NCBI GenBank assembly: GCA_023429685.1
Contig: JAEZDF010000103.1
Span: 1-18,625, forward strand
Direction: 5' to 3'
From: Bacillota bacterium
GTDB taxonomy: Bacteria > Bacillota > Clostridia > Oscillospirales > Ruminococcaceae
DNA length: 18,625 bases
Shown here: positions 7,441 to 13,520 of the stretch, piece after piece
Numbering within the stretch: position 1 is the stretch's first letter
How the letters are laid out: every line of letters begins with the position of its first letter
Made by a program: the position numbers and the translations under genes
The notes under the pieces: generated by a model
Seen by the model: the letters and a program-made list of their open reading frames with translations, nothing else
Databases searched by the model: none
What the model was told of the DNA's origin: nothing

Positions 7441-8520
7441 ATGAGTACGCAAGACAAAAAGAACCTGCTTACCGACCTCATTGAGCAGGGAAAAACGAAG
7501 GGGAAGCTCACGACCAAAGAGATTAACGACGTGCTTGAGGAGCTTGACTTTGACGTCGATCAGGTGGACAAGCTCTACGATGTGCTGGAGAGCAACAACG
7601 TAGAGATTGTAGAGGATTTTGCACCAACACTGGATTTTAACATCGACGTACAGGACGAAAATCTGGAGTACGCGCTTGCCTCCGAGGGTATTAGCATCGA
7701 CGACCCCGTCAAGGTTTACCTCAAGGAGATCGGACGGGTGCCCCTGCTTTCCCCCGAGGAAGAGATAGAGCTTGCCACGCGCATGGGGCACGGCGACGAC
7801 TACGCCCGCAAGCGCTTAAGCGAAGCAAACCTGCGCCTTGTGGTCAGCATCGCAAAGCGCTACGTCGGCAGAGGAATGCAGTTTCTTGATTTAATTCAAG
7901 AGGGCAACCTCGGTCTGATTAAGGCCGTTGAGAAGTTTGACCACACCAAGGGCTTTAAGTTCTCGACCTACGCCACCTGGTGGATTCGTCAGGCAATTAC
8001 CCGTGCCATTGCCGACCAAGCAAGAACCATCCGCATCCCCGTTCATATGGTCGAGACCATTAACAAGGTAAAAAAGGTGACCAGCCAGCTGTTGCATAAA
8101 AACGGTCACGAGCCCACGGCGGAGGAGATTGCCACCGAGCTTGATATGCCCGCCGACAAGGTGCGCGAGATCATGCGCGTCGCGCAGGAGCCGGTCTCGC
8201 TCGAGACCCCAATCGGCGAGGAGGAGGACAGCCACCTCGGCGACTTTATCCCCGATGAGGACGCCCCGGCACCCGCCGAGGCAGCGTCGCACACCCTGCT
8301 CAAGGAGCAGCTTGGCGACGTGCTGCAGACTCTTACCCCCCGTGAGGAGAAGGTGCTTAAGCTGCGCTTTGGTCTGGAGGACGGACGCTCCCGCACGCTT
8401 GAAGAGGTGGGCAAGGAGTTTAACGTCACCCGCGAACGCATCCGTCAGATTGAGGCAAAGGCACTGCGCAAGCTGCGCCACCCCAGCCGCAGCAAAAAAC
8501 TCAAGGATTTTCTTGATTAG
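7441..8520 (+). CDS. rpoD: RNA polymerase primary sigma factor (sigma-70/SigA)
   Basis: The 359-residue housekeeping sigma factor directs core RNA polymerase to -35/-10 promoters. The short, acidic N-terminal region 1.1 (to about residue 75) is of the Gram-positive type. Region 1.2 begins at DPVKVYLKEIGRVPLL (about 88). Region 2 has the classic core- and -10-binding blocks (RLVVSIAKRYVGRGMQFLDL, then FSTYATWWIRQAITRAI). Region 3 follows, and region 4 ends with the helix-turn-helix TLEEVGKEFNVTRERIRQIE. I chose ATG 7441, preceded by GGATGAAGCT; ATG 7429 in the same frame would add four residues (MDEA) but has no good ribosome site. A small GCCGC/GCGGC hairpin (7411-7425) lies just before the start. 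The promoters called in this window have the hexamers this factor would read. Confidence 0.97.
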   Translation: MSTQDKKNLLTDLIEQGKTKGKLTTKEINDVLEELDFDVDQVDKLYDVLESNNVEIVEDFAPTLDFNIDVQDENLEYALASEGISIDDPVKVYLKEIGRVPLLSPEEEIELATRMGHGDDYARKRLSEANLRLVVSIAKRYVGRGMQFLDLIQEGNLGLIKAVEKFDHTKGFKFSTYATWWIRQAITRAIADQARTIRIPVHMVETINKVKKVTSQLLHKNGHEPTAEEIATELDMPADKVREIMRVAQEPVSLETPIGEEEDSHLGDFIPDEDAPAPAEAASHTLLKEQLGDVLQTLTPREEKVLKLRFGLEDGRSRTLEEVGKEFNVTRERIRQIEAKALRKLRHPSRSKKLKDFLD

Positions 8521-8527
8521 GCTGCGT

Positions 8528-8556
8528 TTGACAGAACCGCGTTGCTTCGATATAAT
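8528..8556 (+). promoter_or_regulatory. Perfect-consensus sigma-70 promoter for the Rrf2 gene
   Basis: TTGACA (8528-8533), exactly 17 nt, TATAAT (8551-8556). Such a perfect promoter in front of a likely repressor gene fits tight autoregulation, though no clear operator was identified. Confidence 0.8.
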
Positions 8557-8610
8557 GAAAATATATAAAAATGGTATACTACAAATTGACGGATAAAGGA
8601 GAGAATACGC

Positions 8611-9009
8611 ATGCATATGACACTCGAGGCCGATTACGCCGTGCGCATCGTGCACTGCCTGGTAAAAGACGGCGGGCGGATGGATGCAAAGCGAATCTCC
8701 GAACAATCGGGCGTTACCCTCCGTTTTGCGCTTAAAATTCTGCGTAAGCTGGTTGGCGGCGGCATTATCAAGTCCTTTAAGGGCACGCAGGGCGGGTACG
8801 AGCTTGCCAAGCCCGCAGGGCAGATCTCACTGCGCGATGTGATTGAGACGGTAGAGGGGCGCTATGCCATTAGCCGCTGTGAGTGCGACGAATACGAGTG
8901 CACCCATATGCCGGATGGACACTGTCCGTACCATTCCGTTTACGCAAAGATATCGGAAGAAGTCAGGGTGAAGCTCGACAAAATCAAGTTCGATTCCCCC
9001 TCTTTTTAG
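8611..9009 (+). CDS. Rrf2 family transcriptional regulator
   Basis: The 132-residue Rrf2-type DNA-binding protein has an N-terminal winged helix (LEADYAVRIVHCL, then KRISEQSGVTLRFALKILRK, then FKGTQGGYELAKP as the wing). This family includes IscR, NsrR, CymR and other sensors of Fe-S status, nitric oxide, cysteine or redox state. The C-terminal half carries Cys90, Cys92, Cys97, Cys105 and His108, close in layout to the three-cysteine cluster site of IscR/NsrR, so a [Fe-S] or thiol sensing role is plausible but inferred. Start ATG 8611 has AAAGGAGA (8595-8602) at ideal spacing; a second in-frame ATG is two codons later. It has its own perfect-consensus promoter and is separated from rpoD by 90 nt. 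No adjacent Fe-S or cysteine operon is present, so the target genes are elsewhere or unknown. Confidence 0.92.
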   Translation: MHMTLEADYAVRIVHCLVKDGGRMDAKRISEQSGVTLRFALKILRKLVGGGIIKSFKGTQGGYELAKPAGQISLRDVIETVEGRYAISRCECDEYECTHMPDGHCPYHSVYAKISEEVRVKLDKIKFDSPSF

Positions 9010-9101
9010 CCGCAACGGGCGACGGTTTTAAGACCTAAGATACGCCTAAGGGATATGAAATGAACAGACGCGGCATACATAACGGATATGTGACTGAGAA
9101 T

Positions 9102-9136
9102 AAATACATGGCCTGATTATCATGCCATGTATTTTT
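9102..9136 (+). terminator. Terminator-like hairpin between the Rrf2 and CDF genes
   Basis: A perfect 11-bp stem, AAATACATGGC (9102-9112) with GCCATGTATTT (9124-9134), with an 11-nt loop and a short T run. It ends only 36 nt before the CDF start, leaving no room for a normal promoter between them. Confidence 0.65.
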
Positions 9137-9172
9137 GCTACCGAGTGCCAGTAATAAAAAAAGAGGCGATGC

Positions 9173-10363
9173 GTGTTGACACAGCTGCTGTTAAAGCTCT
9201 TCATCAAGGAAACACAAGGCGAGCCCGAAAAAGGGCTGCGCCAGCGCTACGGTACGCTCAGCGGGACGGTGGGCATCTGCACCAATATTGTGTTGGTAGC
9301 GGGTAAGCTTGCGGTCGGGCTTCTTTCAGGAAGTATCTCGATTATCGCCGACGCTGTCAACAACCTTTCGGATGCGGCGTCTTCTGTTGTTACGCTGGTG
9401 GGGTTTCGTATGGCGGCAAAGCCCGCCGACCGCGAGCATCCCTTCGGGCACGCGCGGTTTGAGTACCTGTCGGGGCTTGTGGTGTCGATTATGATTCTGC
9501 TCATCGGCGTAGAGCTGCTTAAATCGTCGGTGGATAAAATCATCCACCCCGAGCCGATTAACGCGTCTCTGACCACGGTTATCGTGCTTTTACTCAGTGT
9601 GCTGCTTAAGCTATGGCAGGGCAGCTTCTACCGTACGGTGGGTAAGCGCATCTCCTCTGCGGCGCTGATGGCGTCGGCGACCGACAGCATGAGCGATGTC
9701 ATTTCCACCACGGCGGTGCTTGTTAGCACGGCAATTGCATGGCAGACGGGGCTGCAGCTAGATGCCTATATGGGGCTTGCGGTGGCGGTCTTTATTCTGT
9801 ATTCCGGGATTAAGATGATCAAGGTTACGGTCGGTCCAATCCTCGGTGAAGCGCCGGACGAAACACTGGTGCGGGAGATAGAGGAGCGAATTAAAAGCTA
9901 CGACGGGGTAATCGGCATGCACGATCTGATGGTGCACAACTACGGTCCCGGTAACAGCTTTGCGTCGGTGCATGTAGAGGTGGACGCCAAGGAGGATATC
10001 CTAAAGAGCCATGACCTGATTGACAACATCGAGCGCGAAATCAGCCGGGATCTGAGCATGCAACTCGTTATCCATCACGACCCCGTTGTCACCGACGACC
10101 CGGAGCTGAGCGAGCTGATGGCGTATGTGACCGGCGTTGTGGTGGGCATTGACCCGTGTCTAAACCTGCACGACTTTCGCATCGTCCGCGGACCGACCCA
10201 CACAAACCTCATCTTTGATGTGGTGGTGCCCTGCGGCTGCGTCACCCCCCACGCGGAGCTTGCCGATAGGATTGCGGCGCAGATTAAGCGGCGCGACCCA
10301 AACCTGTATGCCGTTATTACGATAGACAGCAGCTACATCTCAAAAAACCTGCCCGCACGTTAG
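9173..10363 (+). CDS. Cation diffusion facilitator family metal exporter (probably Mn2+-type)
   Basis: The 396-residue integral membrane protein has the six-helix CDF core (about 30-225) followed by a cytoplasmic part. It is expected to export divalent metal in exchange for protons. The A-site ligands read NNLSD in TM2 (Asn63, Asp67) and DSMSD in TM5 (Asp171, Asp175), an N-D/D-D set like that of the Mn2+ exporter MntE, rather than the His-containing set of zinc exporters. The family block EHPFGHARFEYLSGL is present. The cytoplasmic part is longer than in the usual 290-310-residue CDF: a first dimerisation domain (about 228-305) seems to be followed by a second, similar one (about 315-392). 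The start GTG 9173 has GAGG 6 nt upstream; TTG 9176 is a close alternative. It is bounded by hairpins on both sides. Confidence 0.92.
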   Translation: MLTQLLLKLFIKETQGEPEKGLRQRYGTLSGTVGICTNIVLVAGKLAVGLLSGSISIIADAVNNLSDAASSVVTLVGFRMAAKPADREHPFGHARFEYLSGLVVSIMILLIGVELLKSSVDKIIHPEPINASLTTVIVLLLSVLLKLWQGSFYRTVGKRISSAALMASATDSMSDVISTTAVLVSTAIAWQTGLQLDAYMGLAVAVFILYSGIKMIKVTVGPILGEAPDETLVREIEERIKSYDGVIGMHDLMVHNYGPGNSFASVHVEVDAKEDILKSHDLIDNIEREISRDLSMQLVIHHDPVVTDDPELSELMAYVTGVVVGIDPCLNLHDFRIVRGPTHTNLIFDVVVPCGCVTPHAELADRIAAQIKRRDPNLYAVITIDSSYISKNLPAR

Positions 10364-10410
10364 CTAGTACCCAAGGGGTGTTTGACAATATCATTCATGC
10401 TATAAAAGCA

Positions 10411-10442
10411 ACAGGCGGGGAATAGCTCCCCGCCTGTATTTT
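10411..10442 (+). terminator. Rho-independent terminator after the CDF gene
   Basis: A perfect 11-bp GC-rich stem, ACAGGCGGGGA (10411-10421) with TCCCCGCCTGT (10427-10437), a 5-nt loop, then ATTTTT. It also marks the left edge of the AT-rich island. Confidence 0.9.
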
Positions 10443-10563
10443 TATACTATTAAACACGCCGAATGGGACAGGGTTTAAACATGAGGATGGTTAGTCTTTA
10501 GTCTGGAAAAGAATACTAATAGTTGCACTAAATGAAAATGGGATTGGGACATTAGATAGGTTT

Positions 10564-10634
10564 TACCATGTGCTAAATATGCCTTTCATGCTTTCAGTAT
10601 AAAAAGATTATTGCAAAATATGTATCACATGGTA
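10564..10634. repeat. 9-bp inverted repeat around the promoter of the recombinase-like gene
   Basis: TACCATGTG (10564-10572) and its exact reverse complement CACATGGTA (10626-10634) are separated by 53 nt. The right arm overlaps the spacer and the start of the -10 element, so these could be paired operator half-sites. The rest of 10443-10668 is AT-rich and shows no gene. Confidence 0.5.
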
Positions 10635-10638
10635 TTAT
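10611..10638 (+). promoter_or_regulatory. Promoter of the recombinase-like gene
   Basis: TTGCAA (10611-10616), 16-nt spacer, TATTAT (10633-10638). The start codon follows 30 nt later with GAGGTG as ribosome site. Confidence 0.55.
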
Positions 10639-10668
10639 TGTAATATATTAGATTTTTGAGGTGATATT

Positions 10669-11670
10669 ATGAGCTATTTGAATTATATTACTAAATTTTT
10701 AGACAAATATGATACTCCTAAAACTCGTTCTAGTTATAGACGCAAGCTTATGGTATTACATAGTTATCTGAGTAAAAAATATGATTTACATAAAGATTAT
10801 GAATTTATAATTGAAAAAATAGAAAAGAATGAAATATTAAATAGTGCAAAATACTATTTTGACAATTTTCATATTGACTTTCAAATAACGGCTAAGAATT
10901 ACCTTTCCATTTTAAATGAATACTTTAAATACCTTAGTTCGGATTATCATATTAAAAATGATAATTTTATCGATGTGACAATTTATGGAGAGTTACTTGA
11001 TGAATTCAATATACTAACTAATAGTATGAAAGCAACAGACGGTTATTCTCCTATTACGTTAGAGGAATTTGAAAGTTTAAAGAATGAATGTAACAAAGTG
11101 ATAATCTCTTATGATTTTCAAAAAAACAATAATTATTTAAAGTATTGTTCAGCTGTAATTTTAAAGCTTGTAATGTTGTTAGGACTAAAAAACAATGAAT
11201 TAAACTTGATTAAGTTGGGTGCGTTTAATGAACAGAGTCGATCTCTTGTTATAAATGATTTTATATTGCATTTACCTGATTTATATGCTCAGCAACTTTT
11301 AGAATATAAAAAATTAAGAAGTACACTTAATAAGTGTGATAATCAATCACCTTTATTTGTTACAAAAAGCGGTAAAGATATTGGTGATAAAAATTCGGAA
11401 ATAGGATGGATTATGCAGGATATATTCGCGCATCAACAAGTATCGGCTGTAGCCAAAAGAGCAATAGTTAATTTATTACAGACAAATTTACCAGTAGATT
11501 TTATTAGTGATTTGACAGGTTATTCTATGGTTATATGTCAAGAATGTTTGGAGACTTTACGTGAAGAAGGTGATTTTAAAGGACCAAAAGAAAAAAATAG
11601 AATTATTGATGCTGCTATACGTAGTATGGATGCTTTTGATTTAATAGATGAAACAAGTTATGGTGTATGA
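10669..11670 (+). CDS. Tyrosine-recombinase-fold protein lacking catalytic residues (MrpR/YopR-like repressor?)
   Basis: The 333-residue protein is strongly AT-rich in codon use, unlike its neighbours. Residues about 5-100 resemble the helical core-binding domain of integrases (TPKTRSSYRRKLMVLHSYLS). Residues about 125-295 follow the catalytic domain layout: LKLVMLLGLKNNELNLIKL matches the box I region, LPDLYAQQLLEY then PLFVTKSGK match the central sheet region, and LLQTNLPVDFISDLTGYS matches the box II/III helices. The catalytic positions are replaced: box I Arg is Lys174, the HxxR motif around 259-264 is not recognisable, box III His is Tyr285, and no Tyr lies between 286 and 330 where the nucleophile should be. 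Known: the SPbeta prophage repressor MrpR (YopR) has this dead-integrase fold and similar length. A DNA-binding repressor is therefore inferred. No other phage gene is present. GAGGTG lies 5 nt before the ATG. Confidence 0.75.
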   Translation: MSYLNYITKFLDKYDTPKTRSSYRRKLMVLHSYLSKKYDLHKDYEFIIEKIEKNEILNSAKYYFDNFHIDFQITAKNYLSILNEYFKYLSSDYHIKNDNFIDVTIYGELLDEFNILTNSMKATDGYSPITLEEFESLKNECNKVIISYDFQKNNNYLKYCSAVILKLVMLLGLKNNELNLIKLGAFNEQSRSLVINDFILHLPDLYAQQLLEYKKLRSTLNKCDNQSPLFVTKSGKDIGDKNSEIGWIMQDIFAHQQVSAVAKRAIVNLLQTNLPVDFISDLTGYSMVICQECLETLREEGDFKGPKEKNRIIDAAIRSMDAFDLIDETSYGV

Positions 11671-11736
11671 AGCATAGATAGTATTTACTATGTGTACTAA
11701 ATAGGTGCTTAGCATACTTCCCCGAATCAGAAAAGA

Positions 11737-11772
11737 AATAAGCCTGCCGTTTGTCTCGGTAGGCTTATTTTA
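11737..11772. terminator. Bidirectional terminator between convergent genes
   Basis: A 13-bp stem with one G-T pair, AATAAGCCTGCCG (11737-11749) with CGGTAGGCTTATT (11757-11769). T runs follow on the + strand, and A-rich sequence precedes it (T-rich on the - strand), so it can serve both the island gene and the convergent araC gene. Confidence 0.85.
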
Positions 11773-11884
11773 TAGCTTTTTATGTTCTGTTTTGCAATTA
11801 AAAAATTATATAAAAATGAAACCGAGAGCATTGATATGTGGGTTTTGACGCAGCTTTTAACTGCACTTTTATCGGAAAAACGTA

Positions 11885-12664
11885 TTACTCTTTATGATGA
11901 GCAAGCCGTTCTTTGCGGTAGGCAAGCGGACTAGTCCCCTTTATTCGGCGAAATACACGCGAAAAATACAACGGGTCGTCAAAACCCACCGAGCCCGCAA
12001 CCTCGGTGACCGAAAGTGCGGTGGAAAGCAATACGCACGCCTTTGTGATGCGATACCGTGCCACATACTCGTTGGGGGAAAGGGACAGTTGCTTTACGAA
12101 CACGCGGTATAGGTGACTACGGCTGATTCCCACATGGGCGGCGATATCATCTACCGTAATACGCCCGCCGTAGTTGCGCTCAATATAGCGCAGCGCATGC
12201 TCGGCGTAAGAATACCCCACCTCCGCCTCCTGGGGCGGCTTTTTTGCGCATTCTATCAGATATGCAAGAAACAGATACAGGTGCCCGCACATCCGCGCCT
12301 CATGGTGAGCGGTACCCCCCTGTGCGTTTACAATAGACTCCAAAAATAAATGGATCTGTTCCCGGTCAGAACATCGGAGTACAGGCTCCTCCTCGGTAAA
12401 GGGAGTAAGCCGCAGCAGATGCGGGGCATCGCTGCCATGAAAGCCGACCCAAAGGAACTCCCACGGGTCATGTTCGTTTGCGGTGTAAGATACAAGGCTG
12501 TTTGGCGCAATCAAAAAGGCTTCCCCGACAGATACACCGTGCTGTTTTCCGTCTATCATCAGCACACCGCACCCCGACACCACGTAGTGAATCAGGTAAT
12601 GGTCGCGAACGGCGGGTCCCCATGTATAGGAGGGCGCGCACTGTTGACGTCCGGTGTTGTACAC
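11885..12664 (-). CDS. AraC family transcriptional regulator
   Basis: The AraC/XylS-type activator has an N-terminal cupin sensor domain (AVRDHYLIHYVVSGCGVL, then GEAFLIAPNSLVSYTA) and a C-terminal double helix-turn-helix (ITVDDIAAHVGISRSHLYRV, then VTEVAGSVGFDDPLYFSRVF). Relatives with this layout often sense sugars and control carbohydrate genes; the ligand and targets are unknown, since no sugar gene is adjacent. The coordinates use the first standard start (GTG 12664), giving 259 residues. However, homologous N-termini usually extend about 20 residues further. The frame stays open upstream, with FKQSFQTHLREGLGLAVYN reading on, and a perfect AGGAGG (12745-12740) sits 9 nt before an in-frame ATA at 12730. 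The true product is therefore probably 281 residues with an AUA start. Convergent with the AT-rich island gene. Confidence 0.9.
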   Translation of the reverse strand: MYNTGRQQCAPSYTWGPAVRDHYLIHYVVSGCGVLMIDGKQHGVSVGEAFLIAPNSLVSYTANEHDPWEFLWVGFHGSDAPHLLRLTPFTEEEPVLRCSDREQIHLFLESIVNAQGGTAHHEARMCGHLYLFLAYLIECAKKPPQEAEVGYSYAEHALRYIERNYGGRITVDDIAAHVGISRSHLYRVFVKQLSLSPNEYVARYRITKACVLLSTALSVTEVAGSVGFDDPLYFSRVFRRIKGTSPLAYRKERLAHHKE

Positions 12665-12727
12665 CGCAAGCCCAAGACCTTCACGCAGATGTGTTTGAAA
12701 GGATTGTTTAAACCTGCTTTGCTGGGC

Positions 12728-12745
12728 TATTGTGGCATCCCTCCT
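12728..12745 (-). promoter_or_regulatory. Shine-Dalgarno and probable AUA start of the AraC gene
   Basis: On the minus strand, AGGAGG (12745-12740) is followed after 9 nt by ATA (12730-12728), in frame with the AraC coding region 22 codons upstream of GTG 12664. The only ATG nearby (12738-12736) is 1 nt from the Shine-Dalgarno and reads three codons to a TAG, so it cannot start the protein. Confidence 0.5.
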
Positions 12746-12804
12746 GTTTTGGATTGATTTAGCTGATATTGTTTTGTGAGGCGGGCAATACTGTTACTGC
12801 GACT

Positions 12805-12839
12805 TTTCTCATTATACGGCGGCAGCATGAGAAATACAA
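12805..12839 (-). promoter_or_regulatory. araC promoter with overlapping inverted repeat
   Basis: On the minus strand, TTGTAT (12839-12834), a 17-nt spacer and TATAAT (12816-12811). An exact 8-bp inverted repeat, TTTCTCAT (12805-12812) and ATGAGAAA (12827-12834), overlaps both elements with arm centres 22 bp apart, about two helical turns, as expected of an operator. Confidence 0.6.
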
Positions 12840-12889
12840 TATCTGACGGAGGCTCCTGTTTTTATAAAGCAAAAAAGTTTTGAGCAAGA

Positions 12890-12907
12890 AACAATTCATT
12901 GATTGTT
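12890..12907. repeat. Small inverted repeat upstream of the oadG promoter
   Basis: AACAAT (12890-12895) and ATTGTT (12902-12907) form a symmetric site 20 nt upstream of the -35 element. It could be a regulator site but is short, and chance is not excluded. Apart from this and the two promoters, the 12746-13086 stretch shows no gene. Confidence 0.25.
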
Positions 12908-12927
12908 AAATATTTATTTATTTTACG

Positions 12928-12956
12928 TTGTGTTTTTTCAAGAAATATTATATAAT
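12928..12956 (+). promoter_or_regulatory. Promoter of the oadG-oadB unit
   Basis: TTGTGT (12928-12933), 17-nt spacer, perfect TATAAT (12951-12956). The leader of about 125 nt contains a small CGGG/CCCG hairpin near 13043-13055. Confidence 0.65.
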
Positions 12957-13086
12957 GAATCTGATTTCGGTTATTTTTGAACCTCCAAAATAATCTGTAA
13001 ATTGCTGCATGTTTTGCTTTTTTACCTCGTTTTTTGTTCCTTTCGGGCAGAACCCGTGAAATATAAAATGGTTAAGGAGATAGGGC

Positions 13087-13437
13087 ATGGAAAAATTTGA
13101 ATTTGCACTCACTGTAGTGCTGGTTGGAATGACAATCGTATTTTTGGCGCTCTTGGGGCTTACGCTGATTTTCATTCTGTACGGAAAGCTTCTCGGCGGT
13201 GTGAAAAAGGATGACAAGGGTTCCCCCTCTAAGGGTGTAAAAGTGCAAAACAACGCGCCCGCGCCCGTTGTGGAGCAGGGTATCGGTGATGACGTAATCG
13301 CCGCGATTTCAGCCGCGGTAGCCTATATGCTGGGCGGCAGCTCCTCGGGGTTTACCGTTCGCTCGGTTAAGCGTGCCGCACAGCCGCGCAAGGAATGGCG
13401 CATGGCGGGCATCCTTCAGAACACACGCCCCTTTTAA
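13087..13437 (+). CDS. oadG: OadG family protein, small gamma-type subunit of a sodium-pump decarboxylase
   Basis: The 116-residue protein has one N-terminal membrane helix (about residues 8-32, LVGMTIVFLALLGLTLIFIL within it), a charged linker with an Ala/Pro patch, and a conserved C-terminal block (GDDVIAAISAAVAYMLG, then GFTVRSVKRA, ending AGILQNTRPF). This layout is that of OadG-type subunits, which hold the soluble carboxyltransferase to the membrane subunit of oxaloacetate, methylmalonyl-CoA or glutaconyl-CoA decarboxylase pumps. AAGGAGA (13074-13080) lies 6 nt before the ATG. It is followed after 83 nt by oadB and probably cotranscribed with it from the promoter at 12928-12956. Which acid the complex decarboxylates cannot be told, as the alpha subunit is not in the window. 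Confidence 0.85.
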   Translation: MEKFEFALTVVLVGMTIVFLALLGLTLIFILYGKLLGGVKKDDKGSPSKGVKVQNNAPAPVVEQGIGDDVIAAISAAVAYMLGGSSSGFTVRSVKRAAQPRKEWRMAGILQNTRPF

Positions 13438-13468
13438 AACACACGAACTAAAAAATAGAAAACATTGT

Positions 13469-13496
13469 TTTGCAGCCATTCTGCAAACAGGTTTTT
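13469..13496 (+). terminator. Weak intergenic hairpin between oadG and oadB
   Basis: TTTGCAG (13469-13475) pairs with CTGCAAA (13481-13487), extendable past a bulged T, and is followed by GGTTTTT. It may act as a partial terminator or mRNA-stability element that sets the oadG:oadB ratio. Confidence 0.35.
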
Positions 13497-13520
13497 ACAA
13501 CCTTGAAAGGATGACCTACC

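Noticed and set aside
7891..8706. 271-codon minus-strand frame across rpoD and the Rrf2 start
   Set aside because: Shadow of two clear genes; no motif and no ribosome site noted.
10459..11727. CCGAAT direct repeat at both sides of the AT-rich island (10459-10464 and 11722-11727) as a target duplication or att core
   Set aside because: Six bases shared between two regions of about 250 nt is expected many times by chance, and no longer match surrounds it.
10438..11880. The AT-rich island as a prophage or integrative element with an active integrase
   Set aside because: Only one gene is present, its recombinase-like product lacks the catalytic residues, and no phage, transposase or attachment repeats were found.
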